From Bacillota bacterium (GTDB lineage Bacteria; Bacillota; Dethiobacteria; Dethiobacterales; Dethiobacteraceae), in NCBI GenBank assembly GCA_018725565.1, contig QLUR01000011.1, positions 1 through 64,000 on the forward strand: a stretch of DNA of 64,000 nucleotides, read 5' to 3'. This document shows, piece by piece, positions 8,162 to 17,015 of the stretch. How positions within the stretch are numbered: the first letter of the stretch is position 1; every line of letters begins with the position of its first letter. The notes beneath the pieces are model-generated. The model did no database searches. It saw only the letters and a program-made list of their open reading frames with translations, and was not told the origin of the DNA. The translations under genes were made by a program, and so were the position numbers.

Positions 8162-8232
8162 GTGACTGCTCAGTCCAGCATGTGGCTCTGACTGCTAAAG
8201 TCAACCATCAGATGCTAGGCGCGACGAGGACC
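8162..8232. repeat. repeat family copy C (left 71 bp)
   Basis: It starts GTGACTGCTCAG and runs through the shared core GCTAGGCGCGACGAGGACC, where it stops. The last base of the match is the first base of the pdp stop codon (CTA on the plus strand, 8232-8234). The right half is absent. Confidence 0.7.
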
Positions 8233-9545
8233 TATACCACCCGTTCCAATACCAGCGGGCCTGCCTGCGGCGCGCTGTCCCCAAAAGCATAGGCGGTCTC
8301 CAGTAAGGCTGCAGCCGGAGCAATTGTTTCTGGCCCGGAGGAGAACAGTTCCGCCAACAATTCGCCGCGGCTCACCGCATCACCGCATTTTTTATAGAGC
8401 CGTATCCCGGCCAGCAGATCGACCGCATCACCTTTTCTCTTACGCCCTGCCCCGAGCGCCATGGCGGCATCGCCCGCTGCCCTGGCATCAAGGCGGGTGA
8501 GATAGCCGTCGCTGTTCGCCAGCAGTTCGCCCTTAGCACGCGGAACGCCCAGTCTGTCCGGGTCGTCAACTATGCGGGCATCGCCGCCCTGTCCGGCTAT
8601 AAAGCGCCTCATCGCTTGCAGGGCCGTGCCGTCTGCCAGTAATGAAGTCAGCCTGTGGCGGGCGGCGGCAAAGTCCCGCTCTTTATCTGCCAGCAGCAGC
8701 ATCTCGGCCCCGAGATGCAGACAAAGGTCCCGCAAATCCGCAGCCCCCTCGCCTCGCAGCGCCTGCAGCGCCTCAATTACTTCCAGATGGTTGCCTACTG
8801 CCTGGCCGAGCGGTTGCTCCATGGCTGTCACAAGAGCCACCGTACGACGGCCGAGACTTTTGCCGATAGAAACCATCAGCGCGGCCAGTGCTGCGGCATC
8901 GGAGAGAGAACGCATAAAGGCGCCGCTGCCTACTTTGACGTCAAGCAGTAGGCCTTTCGCGCCGGCCGCAATTTTTTTGCTCATCACAGAGGCGGCAATC
9001 AGCGGAATGCTGTCCACTGTGGCCGTCACGTCCCGCAAGGCATACAGCTTGCCGTCGGCGGGCACCATATCCGGCGACTGACCGGTGATGGCCAAACCCG
9101 TTTCAGCAACCTGCCGGGCAAACTCGTCCCGGGCAAGTTCGGTGCGGAAGCCGGGAATGCAGGATAACTTGTCAATCGTCCCACCCGTGTGGCCAAGGCC
9201 GCGGCCGGACATTTTGGCCAGCGTGACACCGGCGGACGCGAGCAACGGCAAGAGAACAAGTGTCGTCTTGTCACCCACACCGCCTGTGGAATGCTTGTCC
9301 ACCACCGTCCGCCCCAAAAAAGAAAAATCGAGCTGCGCGCCGGAATCAGCAAGAGCGCAGGTCAGAGCCGATGTTTCCCGCTCGTCCATGCCGCGCAGGT
9401 AGACGGCCATCAGCCAGGCGGCCGCCTGGTAGTCCGGGATCTCGCCCGCTGTGTACCGGTCGATAAAGAACCTGACGGCCTCATCAGACAGGGCCGCACC
9501 GTCTCTTTTCTGCCGGATAATGTCTATGGCACGCACTACTGACAC
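8232..9545 (-). CDS. pdp: pyrimidine-nucleoside phosphorylase
   Basis: The 437-residue protein cleaves uridine, thymidine or deoxyuridine with phosphate to give the base and (deoxy)ribose-1-phosphate. The family signature [15 protein letters not shown] is intact, as are the [10 protein letters not shown] phosphate loop and the [10 protein letters not shown] segment. The N-terminal helices begin [13 protein letters not shown], the usual start of the family. The GTG at 9545 overlaps the end of deoB by 10 bases, so the two are translationally linked. DeoB converts the pentose-1-phosphate product to pentose-5-phosphate. The stop codon abuts repeat copy C. Thymidine phosphorylase (deoA) is the close alternative. 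Confidence 0.9.
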   Translation of the reverse strand: MSVVRAIDIIRQKRDGAALSDEAVRFFIDRYTAGEIPDYQAAAWLMAVYLRGMDERETSALTCALADSGAQLDFSFLGRTVVDKHSTGGVGDKTTLVLLPLLASAGVTLAKMSGRGLGHTGGTIDKLSCIPGFRTELARDEFARQVAETGLAITGQSPDMVPADGKLYALRDVTATVDSIPLIAASVMSKKIAAGAKGLLLDVKVGSGAFMRSLSDAAALAALMVSIGKSLGRRTVALVTAMEQPLGQAVGNHLEVIEALQALRGEGAADLRDLCLHLGAEMLLLADKERDFAAARHRLTSLLADGTALQAMRRFIAGQGGDARIVDDPDRLGVPRAKGELLANSDGYLTRLDARAAGDAAMALGAGRKRKGDAVDLLAGIRLYKKCGDAVSRGELLAELFSSGPETIAPAAALLETAYAFGDSAPQAGPLVLERVV

Positions 9546-10708
9546 AGCCCCATTTCACAGCAAAAACTGGTCCCGGCCGCCGGCCGGGCGATTCTAAGCA
9601 GGCAGGCGACCGTGGCGCCCACGTCAGCGAATGTTTCCCTGGTGCCCAGCGGCACCGGCCTGACCTTGTTCCCGATGGCCAGCAGCGGCACATACTCCCG
9701 CGTGTGATCGGTATGGGGGAATGTAGGGTCACAGCCGTGGTCGGCGACTATAAACAGGATATCCTGCTCTTTCATCCCGGACAGGACGAGAGCCAGCTGA
9801 GCGTCAAAGCGTTCCAGGGCGTGCCCGTAACCGGCAACGTCATTGCGGTGACCGTAAATCATGTCAAAATCGACCAGGTTGGTGAACAGCAACCCGCGCG
9901 GGAATCGTGAAAGAGCGGCCTGCAGCCGGATCATGCCGTCATCGTTGTTTTCGGTATGCAGCGATACGGTGATGCCGCGCCCGGCAAAAATATCTGGTAT
10001 CTTGCCGATACCCACCACCTCCTGCCCTGCGGCTGACAGCATATCCAGCACCGTCTGCCTGGGGGGCGGCAGCGAATAGTCCTTGCGGTTTGCCGTACGG
10101 CGGAAACTGCCGGGGACACCGGTAAAGGGACGGGCTATAACCCGGCCGACGGCGAACTCGCCGCGGAGGAGGCGGCGTGCCCCCTCACACCAGGCATAAA
10201 GCTCGGCCAACGGGACAACTTCCTCGTGAGCTGCAATCTGAAAAACGCTGTCGGCCGAAGTATAGACTATCGGGCAACCGGTCCGCAGGTGTTCTTCGCC
10301 GAGCCGGTCAATTATTTCAGTCCCGGAAGCCCTGATATTGCCAAGCACCCCTCTGCCTGTCAGCTGCTCAAAAGGTTCCGTGACAGCCGGCGGGAAACCT
10401 TCCGGGAAAAGAGGAAACGGCTTGTCTAAAATCAACCCCATCATTTCCCAGTGCCCTGTTGTGGTATCTTTACCGGGGGAACGCTCCGCCATTTTACCGA
10501 AAGCAGCCGAGGCCCTTTCCGGGCACGGCACGCCTTCCACATCAGTCAGGCAACCCAGGCCGAACGATTGCAGGAGCGGGACGTTCAGCCCTCCTGTCGC
10601 CTTGCCGATATTGGCCAGGGTGTTACTGCCCTCGTCCCCATAAAGAGAGGCGTCGGGAAGCGCTCCCACGCCCAGGCTGTCCAGTACAATAATTATCACG
10701 CGCTCGAT
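9536..10708 (-). CDS. deoB: phosphopentomutase
   Basis: The alkaline-phosphatase-fold mutase interconverts (deoxy)ribose-1- and 5-phosphates using two Mn ions. Metal and active-site motifs are present: [13 protein letters not shown] at the N-terminus, [11 protein letters not shown] with the phosphorylated Thr, and [19 protein letters not shown] near the C-terminus. The start is unclear. AGGAGG sits 8 bases before an ATC codon (10708), giving the expected [11 protein letters not shown] start. The nearest GTG (10699) is 17 bases from the site and would clip strand 1, and an ATG at 10759 has no ribosome-binding site and lies inside xerD. The chosen start is therefore tentative. It sits between xerD and pdp, as in many Firmicutes. 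Confidence 0.88.
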   Translation of the reverse strand: MERVIIIVLDSLGVGALPDASLYGDEGSNTLANIGKATGGLNVPLLQSFGLGCLTDVEGVPCPERASAAFGKMAERSPGKDTTTGHWEMMGLILDKPFPLFPEGFPPAVTEPFEQLTGRGVLGNIRASGTEIIDRLGEEHLRTGCPIVYTSADSVFQIAAHEEVVPLAELYAWCEGARRLLRGEFAVGRVIARPFTGVPGSFRRTANRKDYSLPPPRQTVLDMLSAAGQEVVGIGKIPDIFAGRGITVSLHTENNDDGMIRLQAALSRFPRGLLFTNLVDFDMIYGHRNDVAGYGHALERFDAQLALVLSGMKEQDILFIVADHGCDPTFPHTDHTREYVPLLAIGNKVRPVPLGTRETFADVGATVACLLRIARPAAGTSFCCEMGLCQ

Positions 10709-10727
10709 TGAGTTGACCTCCTTCGGC

Positions 10728-11615
10728 TCAGGCCCTGGGGTGGGACCTGTCATAAACATACTTCAGTTGATTCTTAGAGATCTGGGTATAAATCTGTGTT
10801 GTGGAAATATCAGCATGACCAAGCATTTCCTGAACAGAGCGCAGGTCAGCGCCGTTCTCCAGAAGATGTGTGGCAAAGGAGTGGCGCAAGGTGTGCGGCG
10901 TAATTTCTTTTTTAATACCGGCTTGCCGGGCATATTTCTTCAGGATTTTCCAGAAGCCCTGGCGGGTCAGGCGCTTGCCGTGCTGGTTTACGAACAGGGA
11001 TATCTCGGATGTCTTGCGGGCCAGTTTCGGGCGGCTTCCAGTCAGGTAGCTTCTTACCTGGCAGACAGCTTGTGAGCCAAGAGGGACAATGCGCTCTTTA
11101 CTCCCCTTGCCGATGCAGCGCAAAAACCCGGCTTCCAGGTTGATATTTCCCAGATCAAGGGATATCAATTCCGAAACGCGCACCCCCGTGGCATAAATCA
11201 CTTCCAGCATCGCTTTGTCGCGCATACCGGTCACTTGTCGTTCATCCGGCTGTTCCAAAAGCAATACTACCTCCTGCGTGGAAAGGATCCGCGGCAGTTT
11301 CTTTTCTTGCCTGGGGAACTGCAGGTCCACGGCCGGGTTGTTTTCTACCAGCTTCTCCTGGAAAAGATAATGATAAAAGGAGCGGATAGATGCGAGGTTG
11401 CGCGAGCGGGTCGCTGCGGCTTTACCGGCTGCTTGCAGGGTATAAAGATAATCAGTAATCTGCTCACTCCCTACTTCCTGCAGATTCCCTACCTTATTTT
11501 GCCGCAAATATGTACAAAAAAAACTCAGATCCCGATTGTAAGACGAAAGCGTATTATTAGCCAGTCCTTTTTCCACCGCCAGATAATGTATAAATTCCTT
11601 AAGCGTCTTGTCCAT
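10728..11615 (-). CDS. xerD: site-specific tyrosine recombinase XerD
   Basis: The 295-residue recombinase resolves chromosome dimers at dif. The N-terminal SAM-like DNA-binding domain (about 1-100) precedes the catalytic domain with the full set of residues: Arg146 (TGVRVSEL), Lys170, His241-x-x-Arg244 ([10 protein letters not shown]), His267 (LGHADI) and nucleophile Tyr276. The length is typical and there is no sign of decay. The ATG follows AAGGAGAG. The order yqzK-like, xerD, deoB, pdp matches the conserved Firmicute neighbourhood, which supports a housekeeping XerD rather than a phage integrase. Confidence 0.93.
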   Translation of the reverse strand: MDKTLKEFIHYLAVEKGLANNTLSSYNRDLSFFCTYLRQNKVGNLQEVGSEQITDYLYTLQAAGKAAATRSRNLASIRSFYHYLFQEKLVENNPAVDLQFPRQEKKLPRILSTQEVVLLLEQPDERQVTGMRDKAMLEVIYATGVRVSELISLDLGNINLEAGFLRCIGKGSKERIVPLGSQAVCQVRSYLTGSRPKLARKTSEISLFVNQHGKRLTRQGFWKILKKYARQAGIKKEITPHTLRHSFATHLLENGADLRSVQEMLGHADISTTQIYTQISKNQLKYVYDRSHPRA

Positions 11616-11705
11616 GAAGCTCTCCTTAATACACTGTGCAATAATTGTTGATCATTATCAAGCTTTCCCAACTTCCGGGAACAAAAACTGCTTCCCTTTC
11701 AGCAC

Positions 11706-11954
11706 CTAAAAGCCGTGTTGATAGAACTCCCGGATGTTTTCTGCAGTTCGTTCCCACCATCCGCCCAACTTCCCAGACTGCTCCGGATACTGCGTAACTA
11801 CAACTGTTTCCTCTGTTGGCCTTAAATGCTGTACAGGGTACAGGCTGATAATTGCCTGATACCCATAATAATGTAAAAGCGGTAAGGCGAGGAGCAGTAT
11901 CACTCCGCCCAGCAGCAGGCGGCAAAATTTTTCACCCAGCACATAAAAGCGCAC
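11706..11954 (-). CDS. YqzK-like small membrane protein (DUF4227)
   Basis: The 82-residue protein has one transmembrane helix (about residues 11-30, RLLLGGVILLLALPLLHYYG) and a soluble tail rich in aromatic residues (GGWWERTAENIREFY). It starts at GTG 11954 behind GGAGGGGGAGAAG. Position and form agree with YqzK of Bacillus, which lies between spoIIM and xerD. Here ald lies between it and spoIIM. Its function is unknown. Confidence 0.65.
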   Translation of the reverse strand: MRFYVLGEKFCRLLLGGVILLLALPLLHYYGYQAIISLYPVQHLRPTEETVVVTQYPEQSGKLGGWWERTAENIREFYQHGF

Positions 11955-11996
11955 CTTCTCCCCCTCCCGTATCTAGCGTATGGGAAGAGAGGGCTG

Positions 11997-13118
11997 TTAA
12001 GAACCAAGCACTTCCGGCAGCGGCACAAAGTTCAGTCCCAGCGCCTCAGCCACCGCGACATGGGTGCAGTGCCCGCTTACCAGGTTAGCGCCGCCAGCCA
12101 GACATTGGTCTGACAGCATTGCCTCCCTGTACCCCTTGGTTGCCAGCAGCAGCAGATAAGGCAGTGTAACGTTGGTCAGGGCAAAGGTGGCGGTTCGCGG
12201 CACCGCACCCGGCATGTTGGCTACCGCATAGTGAATAACCCCGTGCCTGTCATAGGTCGGCATGCTGTGAGTGGTGATGCGGTCAATTGTTTCTATTGAG
12301 CCTCCTTGGTCCACTGATACATCGATAATGCAGGTCCCCGGCTTCATCGACCTGACCATCTCCTCCGTCACCAGCCGCGGCGCTCTGGCCCCGGGAATCA
12401 GGACGGCCCCTATCAGCAGGTCAGCATACTGCACAGCTTTTTGAATAGTGTGGGTATTGGAAATATAGGTTAGAAGCCGGCCGTCAAACAAGTCATAAAG
12501 CGCCCGCAAACGCTCGGCGCTGATATCCAGCACCGTTACCCTGGCCCCCATCCCAAGGGCTACCCTGGCCGCAGCCGTGCCGACCACACCGCCGCCAAGG
12601 ATAACTACTTCGGCTGGAGGTACTCCAGGCACGCCTCCAATCAGCACTCCCCGCCCGCCATACGTCTTTTCCAAAAGCCTGGCGCCAACCTGTACGGCCA
12701 TGCGACCAGCTATTTCACTCATCGGTTCCAGCAGCGGCAGCGACCCGTCCCGCTTTTGGATGGTCTCATAGGCCAGGGCGACCGCCTTTTTTTCCGCCAG
12801 TACATTCGCAAGTTCCGGGACGGCAGCCAGGTGCAGGTAGGTAAAAATAATATGTTGGTCATTGATAAAGGCATACTCCGCAGGTAGCGGCTCCTTAACC
12901 TTAGCTATCAGTTTCGCCTCGTGCCAGACGGCTTGTCCGTCATTGACCAGCACCGCTCCGGCGGTCCGGTACTCTTCGTCCGTAAATCCGGCCCCCTCCC
13001 CAGCCAGTTTTTGCACCAAGACCACATGCCCTCCCCTAATCAGCATTTCCACCCCGGCTGGCGTGACAGCTACCCGCTGCTCATCGGTTTTGATCTCACG
13101 CGGCACACCGATAATCAC
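11997..13118 (-). CDS. ald: alanine dehydrogenase
   Basis: The 373-residue enzyme catalyses reversible oxidative deamination of L-alanine to pyruvate and ammonia with NAD. The N-terminal catalytic domain starts IIGVPREIKTDEQRVAVTP with the substrate-binding Arg. LVKVKEPL-type sequence (IAKVKEPLPAEY) and HLAAVPEL carry the catalytic Lys and His region. The Rossmann motif is GGGVVGTAAARVALGMGA. IDVSVDQGG and NMPGAVPRT close the active site. The GTG start at 13118 has AAGGAGGG 8 bases upstream. Ald is a well-known spore-development and spore-germination-linked enzyme in Bacillus, which fits its place beside spoIIM. Confidence 0.93.
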   Translation of the reverse strand: MIIGVPREIKTDEQRVAVTPAGVEMLIRGGHVVLVQKLAGEGAGFTDEEYRTAGAVLVNDGQAVWHEAKLIAKVKEPLPAEYAFINDQHIIFTYLHLAAVPELANVLAEKKAVALAYETIQKRDGSLPLLEPMSEIAGRMAVQVGARLLEKTYGGRGVLIGGVPGVPPAEVVILGGGVVGTAAARVALGMGARVTVLDISAERLRALYDLFDGRLLTYISNTHTIQKAVQYADLLIGAVLIPGARAPRLVTEEMVRSMKPGTCIIDVSVDQGGSIETIDRITTHSMPTYDRHGVIHYAVANMPGAVPRTATFALTNVTLPYLLLLATKGYREAMLSDQCLAGGANLVSGHCTHVAVAEALGLNFVPLPEVLGS

Positions 13119-13146
13119 GGCAAACCCTCCTTAAAAAAATCGGTCA

Positions 13147-13785
13147 TTATAACACACTGGCTACCGTCTGCATAAAAACCGGCGTAATCACTGATTCCAC
13201 CACTCCACCCGCTGCAAGCAGAGCTGCGGCAAACAGCAGCAACAACGTATACTGGACGAAATACCGCCCGTAAGGAAAATTTCTCCCGGTAAAGCGGCGG
13301 CGCAGCAACAGCACGGAAAAGATAAAGGCACATGCGCCGGCAAGTAAGGAAGCCGGCACATACAGCAGGTTTTGCGGTAAAACTGCGGCGGCGGCAAACA
13401 ACATTCCCTGCAGTGCGTTCTCTCTGGCCAGAAAAGCAACGGTAAATCCAATGGCAAAGCCGCGATAAAACAACAACCCCAAAACAAAGGCAAAGCCAAA
13501 AAAAAGATTGCCGCAGACCCAAAGCGCCAGGATAAATTTGCCGTTTTGCAGCAGCGCCCTCCGCAGGATAAGCGTCTGGTCTATCGGCTGCCGTCCGGCC
13601 AGGTGATCAAGAAAGCCAAAAAAATACTGGTTTAAATCCTGAAGGTGTGTTTCGTCCAGAAGCCGGGCAGACAAACTGCCTCCTGTCACACCGGCCGCAA
13701 AAACCAGGCAGACGAGCACATAAACCGTCAGCTGAGCGCGGACATGCTCCACCAATGTTTCGCGCAGCCTGCGCCACATAAGCAT
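13147..13785 (-). CDS. spoIIM: stage II sporulation protein M
   Basis: The 212-residue polytopic membrane protein belongs to the SpoIIM family. Together with SpoIID and SpoIIP it drives peptidoglycan remodelling during engulfment. There are five or six hydrophobic segments, starting at about residue 19. The conserved FxxGxxxGG-like region AAGVTGGSLSA follows TM1, and the GFALGLLFYRGFAIGF-like segment (AFVLGLLFYRGFAIGFTVAF) is characteristic. The ATG is preceded by AAGGGGGA. It lies 28 bases beyond ald on the same strand, in the mother-cell/engulfment part of the cluster. Confidence 0.88.
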   Translation of the reverse strand: MLMWRRLRETLVEHVRAQLTVYVLVCLVFAAGVTGGSLSARLLDETHLQDLNQYFFGFLDHLAGRQPIDQTLILRRALLQNGKFILALWVCGNLFFGFAFVLGLLFYRGFAIGFTVAFLARENALQGMLFAAAAVLPQNLLYVPASLLAGACAFIFSVLLLRRRFTGRNFPYGRYFVQYTLLLLFAAALLAAGGVVESVITPVFMQTVASVL

Positions 13786-13865
13786 TCCCCCTTGTCCCCC
13801 TGGGAAAGTTTATGCGCAAGCCGGCACAGTTATGTTGCCTTCTCAGACCCTTATATGACGTTTGT

Positions 13866-13885
13866 ATCTATAGGTGAGCAGTTAC
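13866..13885. repeat. repeat family copy D (right-end fragment, 20 bp)
   Basis: ATCTATAGGTGAGCAGTTAC matches the right end of copy B (ATCTATAGGTGGGCAGTTAC) with one change. Its terminal TTA (13882-13884) is the TAA stop codon of nudF. The rest of the element is not visible to the left. Confidence 0.65.
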
Positions 13886-14403
13886 AAAAGATCGGCGGCC
13901 AGCAGCAAGGCAATAAGTGTCTTGCCATCGGTAATTTTTCCCTCTTTGGCCATTTTAATCGCCTCAGGCAAAGAAATCCTGCTTACCTGCAGGGTTTCTT
14001 CCGCCTGTTGCAGCGCCTCCACCGGTTCCAGCCCGGTCGCCAGGTAAAGATACAGTCTTTCTGAAGCAAAGCCGGGAGAAGAATAATAGAGTGCGATCTG
14101 CCGCAACTCTTTGGGCTTCACGCCCACTTCTTCGGCCAATTCGCGGACAGCACATTCGGCGGGGCTCTCTTCAGGCTCCAGTTTTCCCGCCGGTATTTCA
14201 AGCAAGTCTTCCGCTACCGCCAGCCTGTACTGCCGGACAAAATAAGCTTCCCCGCTATCGTTGACAGCAAGTATAGCAACCGCTCCGGGGTGTTCCACCA
14301 CCTCCCGCCTGGCTTTGCGTCCATCAGGCAGGAGGACTTCGTCAAGGCGCAGGTTGATGATTTTTCCCTGATAAATCGGTTGAGACGAAATAATTTTCTC
14401 CAT
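13882..14403 (-). CDS. nudF: NUDIX hydrolase, ADP-ribose pyrophosphatase type
   Basis: The protein of about 173 residues has a complete Nudix box, GKLEPEESPAECAVRELAEEVG, with the catalytic REL-EE helix. The N-terminal half (YQGKIINLRLDEVLLPDG and REVVEHPGAVAI) is the usual ADP-ribose pyrophosphatase start. The start is the ATG at 14403 (AGGA 5 bases upstream); a TTG seven codons earlier is possible. The stop codon lies within the terminus of repeat copy D, so the last codons may have been changed by that insertion, although the C-terminus LLLAADLL looks complete. It would hydrolyse ADP-ribose to AMP and ribose-5-phosphate. Confidence 0.88.
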   Translation of the reverse strand: MEKIISSQPIYQGKIINLRLDEVLLPDGRKARREVVEHPGAVAILAVNDSGEAYFVRQYRLAVAEDLLEIPAGKLEPEESPAECAVRELAEEVGVKPKELRQIALYYSSPGFASERLYLYLATGLEPVEALQQAEETLQVSRISLPEAIKMAKEGKITDGKTLIALLLAADLL

Positions 14404-14559
14404 TGTTTTCCTAGTATTCTGCAAAAATCCTGCTTTTCCTCCTGCCTTGAGGGTAAAAAAAATGAGGACAGGCTATTTTTCCTTTCCCCCATTTTCCATA
14501 TATATTTAAAAGCCAGCGACACGTGACGGCCTGAAGATTGGCCTGCTCCCTTCTCTTCC

Positions 14560-15327
14560 CTAGGCAGTTTTACTGTTCAGACGAAGTCTGTCGGCCACCA
14601 GCGCGATAAATTCCGAATTTGTCGGTTTGCCCCGCTCTGTATTGATGGTATAGCCAAAGAATTTTTTAATCGTCTCAATGTTATTTCTTGACCAGGCCAC
14701 TTCAATAGCATGCCGTATAGCTCTTTCCACCCGGGAGCTGGTCGTGTCGAATTTTGCGGCAATCCGGGGATAAAGAATTTTAGTAATGGAACCCAGCAGG
14801 TCCACTTCCTCCACCACCAACATGATCGCCTCGCGCAGGTACTGATACCCTTTAATATGAGCCGGGATGCCCATTTCATGGATGATATTAGTTACTTCCA
14901 CCTCCAGAACCGGCCTTTTTGACAAACGGGCCGCTCCCCCGGCAGTTATTGCTGTTTTAGCGGCTGCCAACAGGCGGATACGATCCACCAAGGTTTCCAT
15001 ATTAAACGGCTTCAGTATGTAATAAGCTGCGCCCAGCTCCACCGCCTTGCGGGTGATGTCTTCCTGGCCGAAGGCGGTTAGCATGATTACCTTGGGCCGC
15101 GGGTCAAAGTCGAAATTATTCAGCCCTTCCAGGACACCAAGTCCATCCAGGTGGGGCATAATAATGTCCAGGAGCAGAATATCCGGAGGGTTTCGCGGAA
15201 TCAGCTCCAGCGCCTCCTTGCCGTTGTACGCTTTTCCGATGATATTAATACCGGGTTGCTGCTCAAGGTATTCGATCAGCAAGTCGCTGAATTCCCTGTT
15301 ATCGTCAGCAACAAAGACTTTTAGCAT
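14560..15327 (-). CDS. spo0A: sporulation master regulator Spo0A
   Basis: The 255-residue response regulator controls entry into sporulation. The receiver domain has Asp8-Asp9, phospho-acceptor Asp54 ([12 protein letters not shown]), Thr84 and Lys106. A linker of about 25 residues leads to the Spo0A C-terminal DNA-binding domain with the recognition segment [15 protein letters not shown] and the closing region [18 protein letters not shown]. The start is the ATG at 15327 behind TAAGGAGG. The frame extends upstream to 15441 without a ribosome-binding site. It is preceded by spoIVB, as in Bacillus and clostridia, with a sigma-H-type promoter and a 0A box in between. Confidence 0.97.
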   Translation of the reverse strand: MLKVFVADDNREFSDLLIEYLEQQPGINIIGKAYNGKEALELIPRNPPDILLLDIIMPHLDGLGVLEGLNNFDFDPRPKVIMLTAFGQEDITRKAVELGAAYYILKPFNMETLVDRIRLLAAAKTAITAGGAARLSKRPVLEVEVTNIIHEMGIPAHIKGYQYLREAIMLVVEEVDLLGSITKILYPRIAAKFDTTSSRVERAIRHAIEVAWSRNNIETIKKFFGYTINTERGKPTNSEFIALVADRLRLNSKTA

Positions 15328-15382
15328 AGCTTCTTCCTCCTTAGTTAAACAACTTTTTTTGTAATTATTCAATTCGAATGAA

Positions 15383-15411
15383 TAATTCGACAGACGATTG
15401 GATACTCCTTT
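15383..15411 (-). promoter_or_regulatory. sigma-H promoter with overlapping 0A box for spo0A
   Basis: The minus strand reads AAAGGAGTA, 11 bases, GTCGAATTA, which fits the sigma-H pattern RnAGGAWWW-N11/12-RnnGAATWW with one mismatch. TGTCGAA, the Spo0A-binding box, overlaps the -10 (15386-15392). The pair lies about 55 bases upstream of the spo0A start. The arrangement resembles the sporulation promoter of B. subtilis spo0A. Confidence 0.7.
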
Positions 15412-15427
15412 CACGTTTTCCATTATT

Positions 15428-16795
15428 TTAAATAATATCACATAAAAAAACGCCGTCAGGCGTTTTTAAAGACAAGTTTGAGCTGCCGCCGGCACTGAGC
15501 AGTCCCGATTCCATAATCATCCATTCAATAAACAGTCCGTACCCTCTGGTCGGGTCATTAACGAAAACATGAGTCACGGCTCCGACCAGCCTGCCGTCTT
15601 GAATAATCGGGCTCCCGCTCATGCCCTGCACAATGCCGCCTGTGCTGTCCAGCAGGCGCTTATCGGTTATCCGGATAATCATCCCTTTATCACCTGGTTT
15701 TGTCTGTTGGTAAACGCGCTGTATCTCTATATCAAAGCGCTCAATATTTTCGCCTTCGATAACGGTAAGAATTTCTGCAGGGCCGGGGATAACCAGCGAC
15801 ATTAAACCGATAGGTATTGGCTGGTGATAACCGCCTGCCACCTCCGCTATCCTGGATAGCGTGCCAAAAATGCCATACGGTGAGTTAACCTTGATTTCTC
15901 CGAGCAGATCCTCTTCTTCTTGAAAAACCCCGGTTTTTTCTCCGGGAATGCCGCGCCTGGCTGCTTTAATATTGACAATATCAGCCTTAACGACCTGCCC
16001 GTCCCGGATTTCGATGGGCTGATTGGTATCAATGTCTGCAATGGCATGACCCAACCCACCAAAAATCATAGTCTTGGGGTCATAAAAGGTCAACGTTCCC
16101 ACACCTGCCGCGGAGTCCCGCACATACAGGCCGATCCGGAAACGTCCCGTCTGCTGGCAGAGCAGAGGTTTCACCTTTTTGTCTATTTCCCTTCCCCGCC
16201 TTCTGATTTCAAACAGCGCACTCTTTCCCGCTGTTTCCTGCCGGTTAACCAGCTCAGCAACCTGGTTGGCATCCAGCAAGCGGATACCATCGATTGCCAT
16301 AAGCAGATCGCCCACTTCGATTCCGGCTTCTTTGGCCGGAGATATCGTCCTTCCGATAGTAGGCACCAAGTGGTGCCCGACTACCAAAACTCCTTCACTG
16401 TGCAGTTTAACACCGATTGAATGGCCGCCCGGGATCAGTTTTTTTTCCGGCAAAACGTTTACGGTCAGCTCTCTGAGCGGGATAAGGCCAAACAATTTAA
16501 ATTGCAAATTTACAGAGCCCAACTCCAGACCGCTCAACAACAGGGGATGACGCAAATTTACTTTGCTGGCGCTTGATGAAACCGGCACACCGTTTAAGGA
16601 CAAGATTCCGTCCCTGTCACCACGGACATGGATTGTCAGCGGTGAAGCTATGTTCACGGAATATTGTTCGCCCTCCAGAATCCGCAAAGCCGGATGCATA
16701 TTCAGCCAGATTCGCCAAGGAACAGCCGCCGCCAGCAACAACAGGAAACTAAGAACGGTCAGAACAAGCTTTTGCCTTACGGATAATTTTTCCAC
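15428..16795 (-). CDS. spoIVB: SpoIVB serine peptidase
   Basis: The 455-residue S55-family protease is secreted from the forespore and triggers pro-sigma-K processing. The signal/membrane helix is at about 10-28. A PDZ domain lies around 130-210 ([15 protein letters not shown] through GDLLMAIDG). Catalytic His250 is in [11 protein letters not shown] and the catalytic Ser in [11 protein letters not shown] (391-401). The GTG start at 16795 has AAGGAGG 8 bases upstream. The 3-prime end of the gene contains a terminator-like hairpin. spoIVB directly precedes spo0A and follows recN, the standard Firmicute order, and sigK lies 46 kb away in this window. Confidence 0.95.
   Translation of the reverse strand: MEKLSVRQKLVLTVLSFLLLLAAAVPWRIWLNMHPALRILEGEQYSVNIASPLTIHVRGDRDGILSLNGVPVSSSASKVNLRHPLLLSGLELGSVNLQFKLFGLIPLRELTVNVLPEKKLIPGGHSIGVKLHSEGVLVVGHHLVPTIGRTISPAKEAGIEVGDLLMAIDGIRLLDANQVAELVNRQETAGKSALFEIRRRGREIDKKVKPLLCQQTGRFRIGLYVRDSAAGVGTLTFYDPKTMIFGGLGHAIADIDTNQPIEIRDGQVVKADIVNIKAARRGIPGEKTGVFQEEEDLLGEIKVNSPYGIFGTLSRIAEVAGGYHQPIPIGLMSLVIPGPAEILTVIEGENIERFDIEIQRVYQQTKPGDKGMIIRITDKRLLDSTGGIVQGMSGSPIIQDGRLVGAVTHVFVNDPTRGYGLFIEWMIMESGLLSAGGSSNLSLKTPDGVFLCDII
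15445..15467 (-). terminator. hairpin within the spoIVB 3-prime end
   Basis: AAAAACGCC and GGCGTTTTT form a 9-bp stem with a GTCA loop and run on into T on both strands. It is encoded by the last codons of spoIVB (KTPDGVF). As a rho-independent terminator it would separate spoIVB from spo0A, in agreement with spo0A having its own promoter. Confidence 0.6.
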
Positions 16796-16954
16796 GTGGA
16801 TTTCCTCCTTGTCCTGCTTTCAGACGGAATGATCACCTCCATCACTTTTTAAGATCAATCAAAGTATCTTTAAGATTACCCTGTCGCGATTTTTTATGCC
16901 GTTTTGGTTGACATAATCATATTACTTCTCTTGTGCAAACCGGAAAACATTAGT

Positions 16955-16994
16955 AAAAAAAATAAACTGCCATAAGTTTGCTGATGGCAGTTTT
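16955..16994 (-). terminator. rho-independent terminator of recN
   Basis: The minus strand shows AAACTGCCAT and ATGGCAGTTT, a perfect 10-bp stem with a 10-base loop, followed by ATTTTTTTT. It begins about 20 bases after the recN stop. The remaining sequence up to the spoIVB start (16796-16954) must hold the spoIVB promoter; a GCATA-like element near 16895 is suggestive of sigma-G/F, but no good -10 accompanies it. Confidence 0.9.
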
Positions 16995-17015
16995 GGCCTT
17001 GCTTACTTTAAAGCG

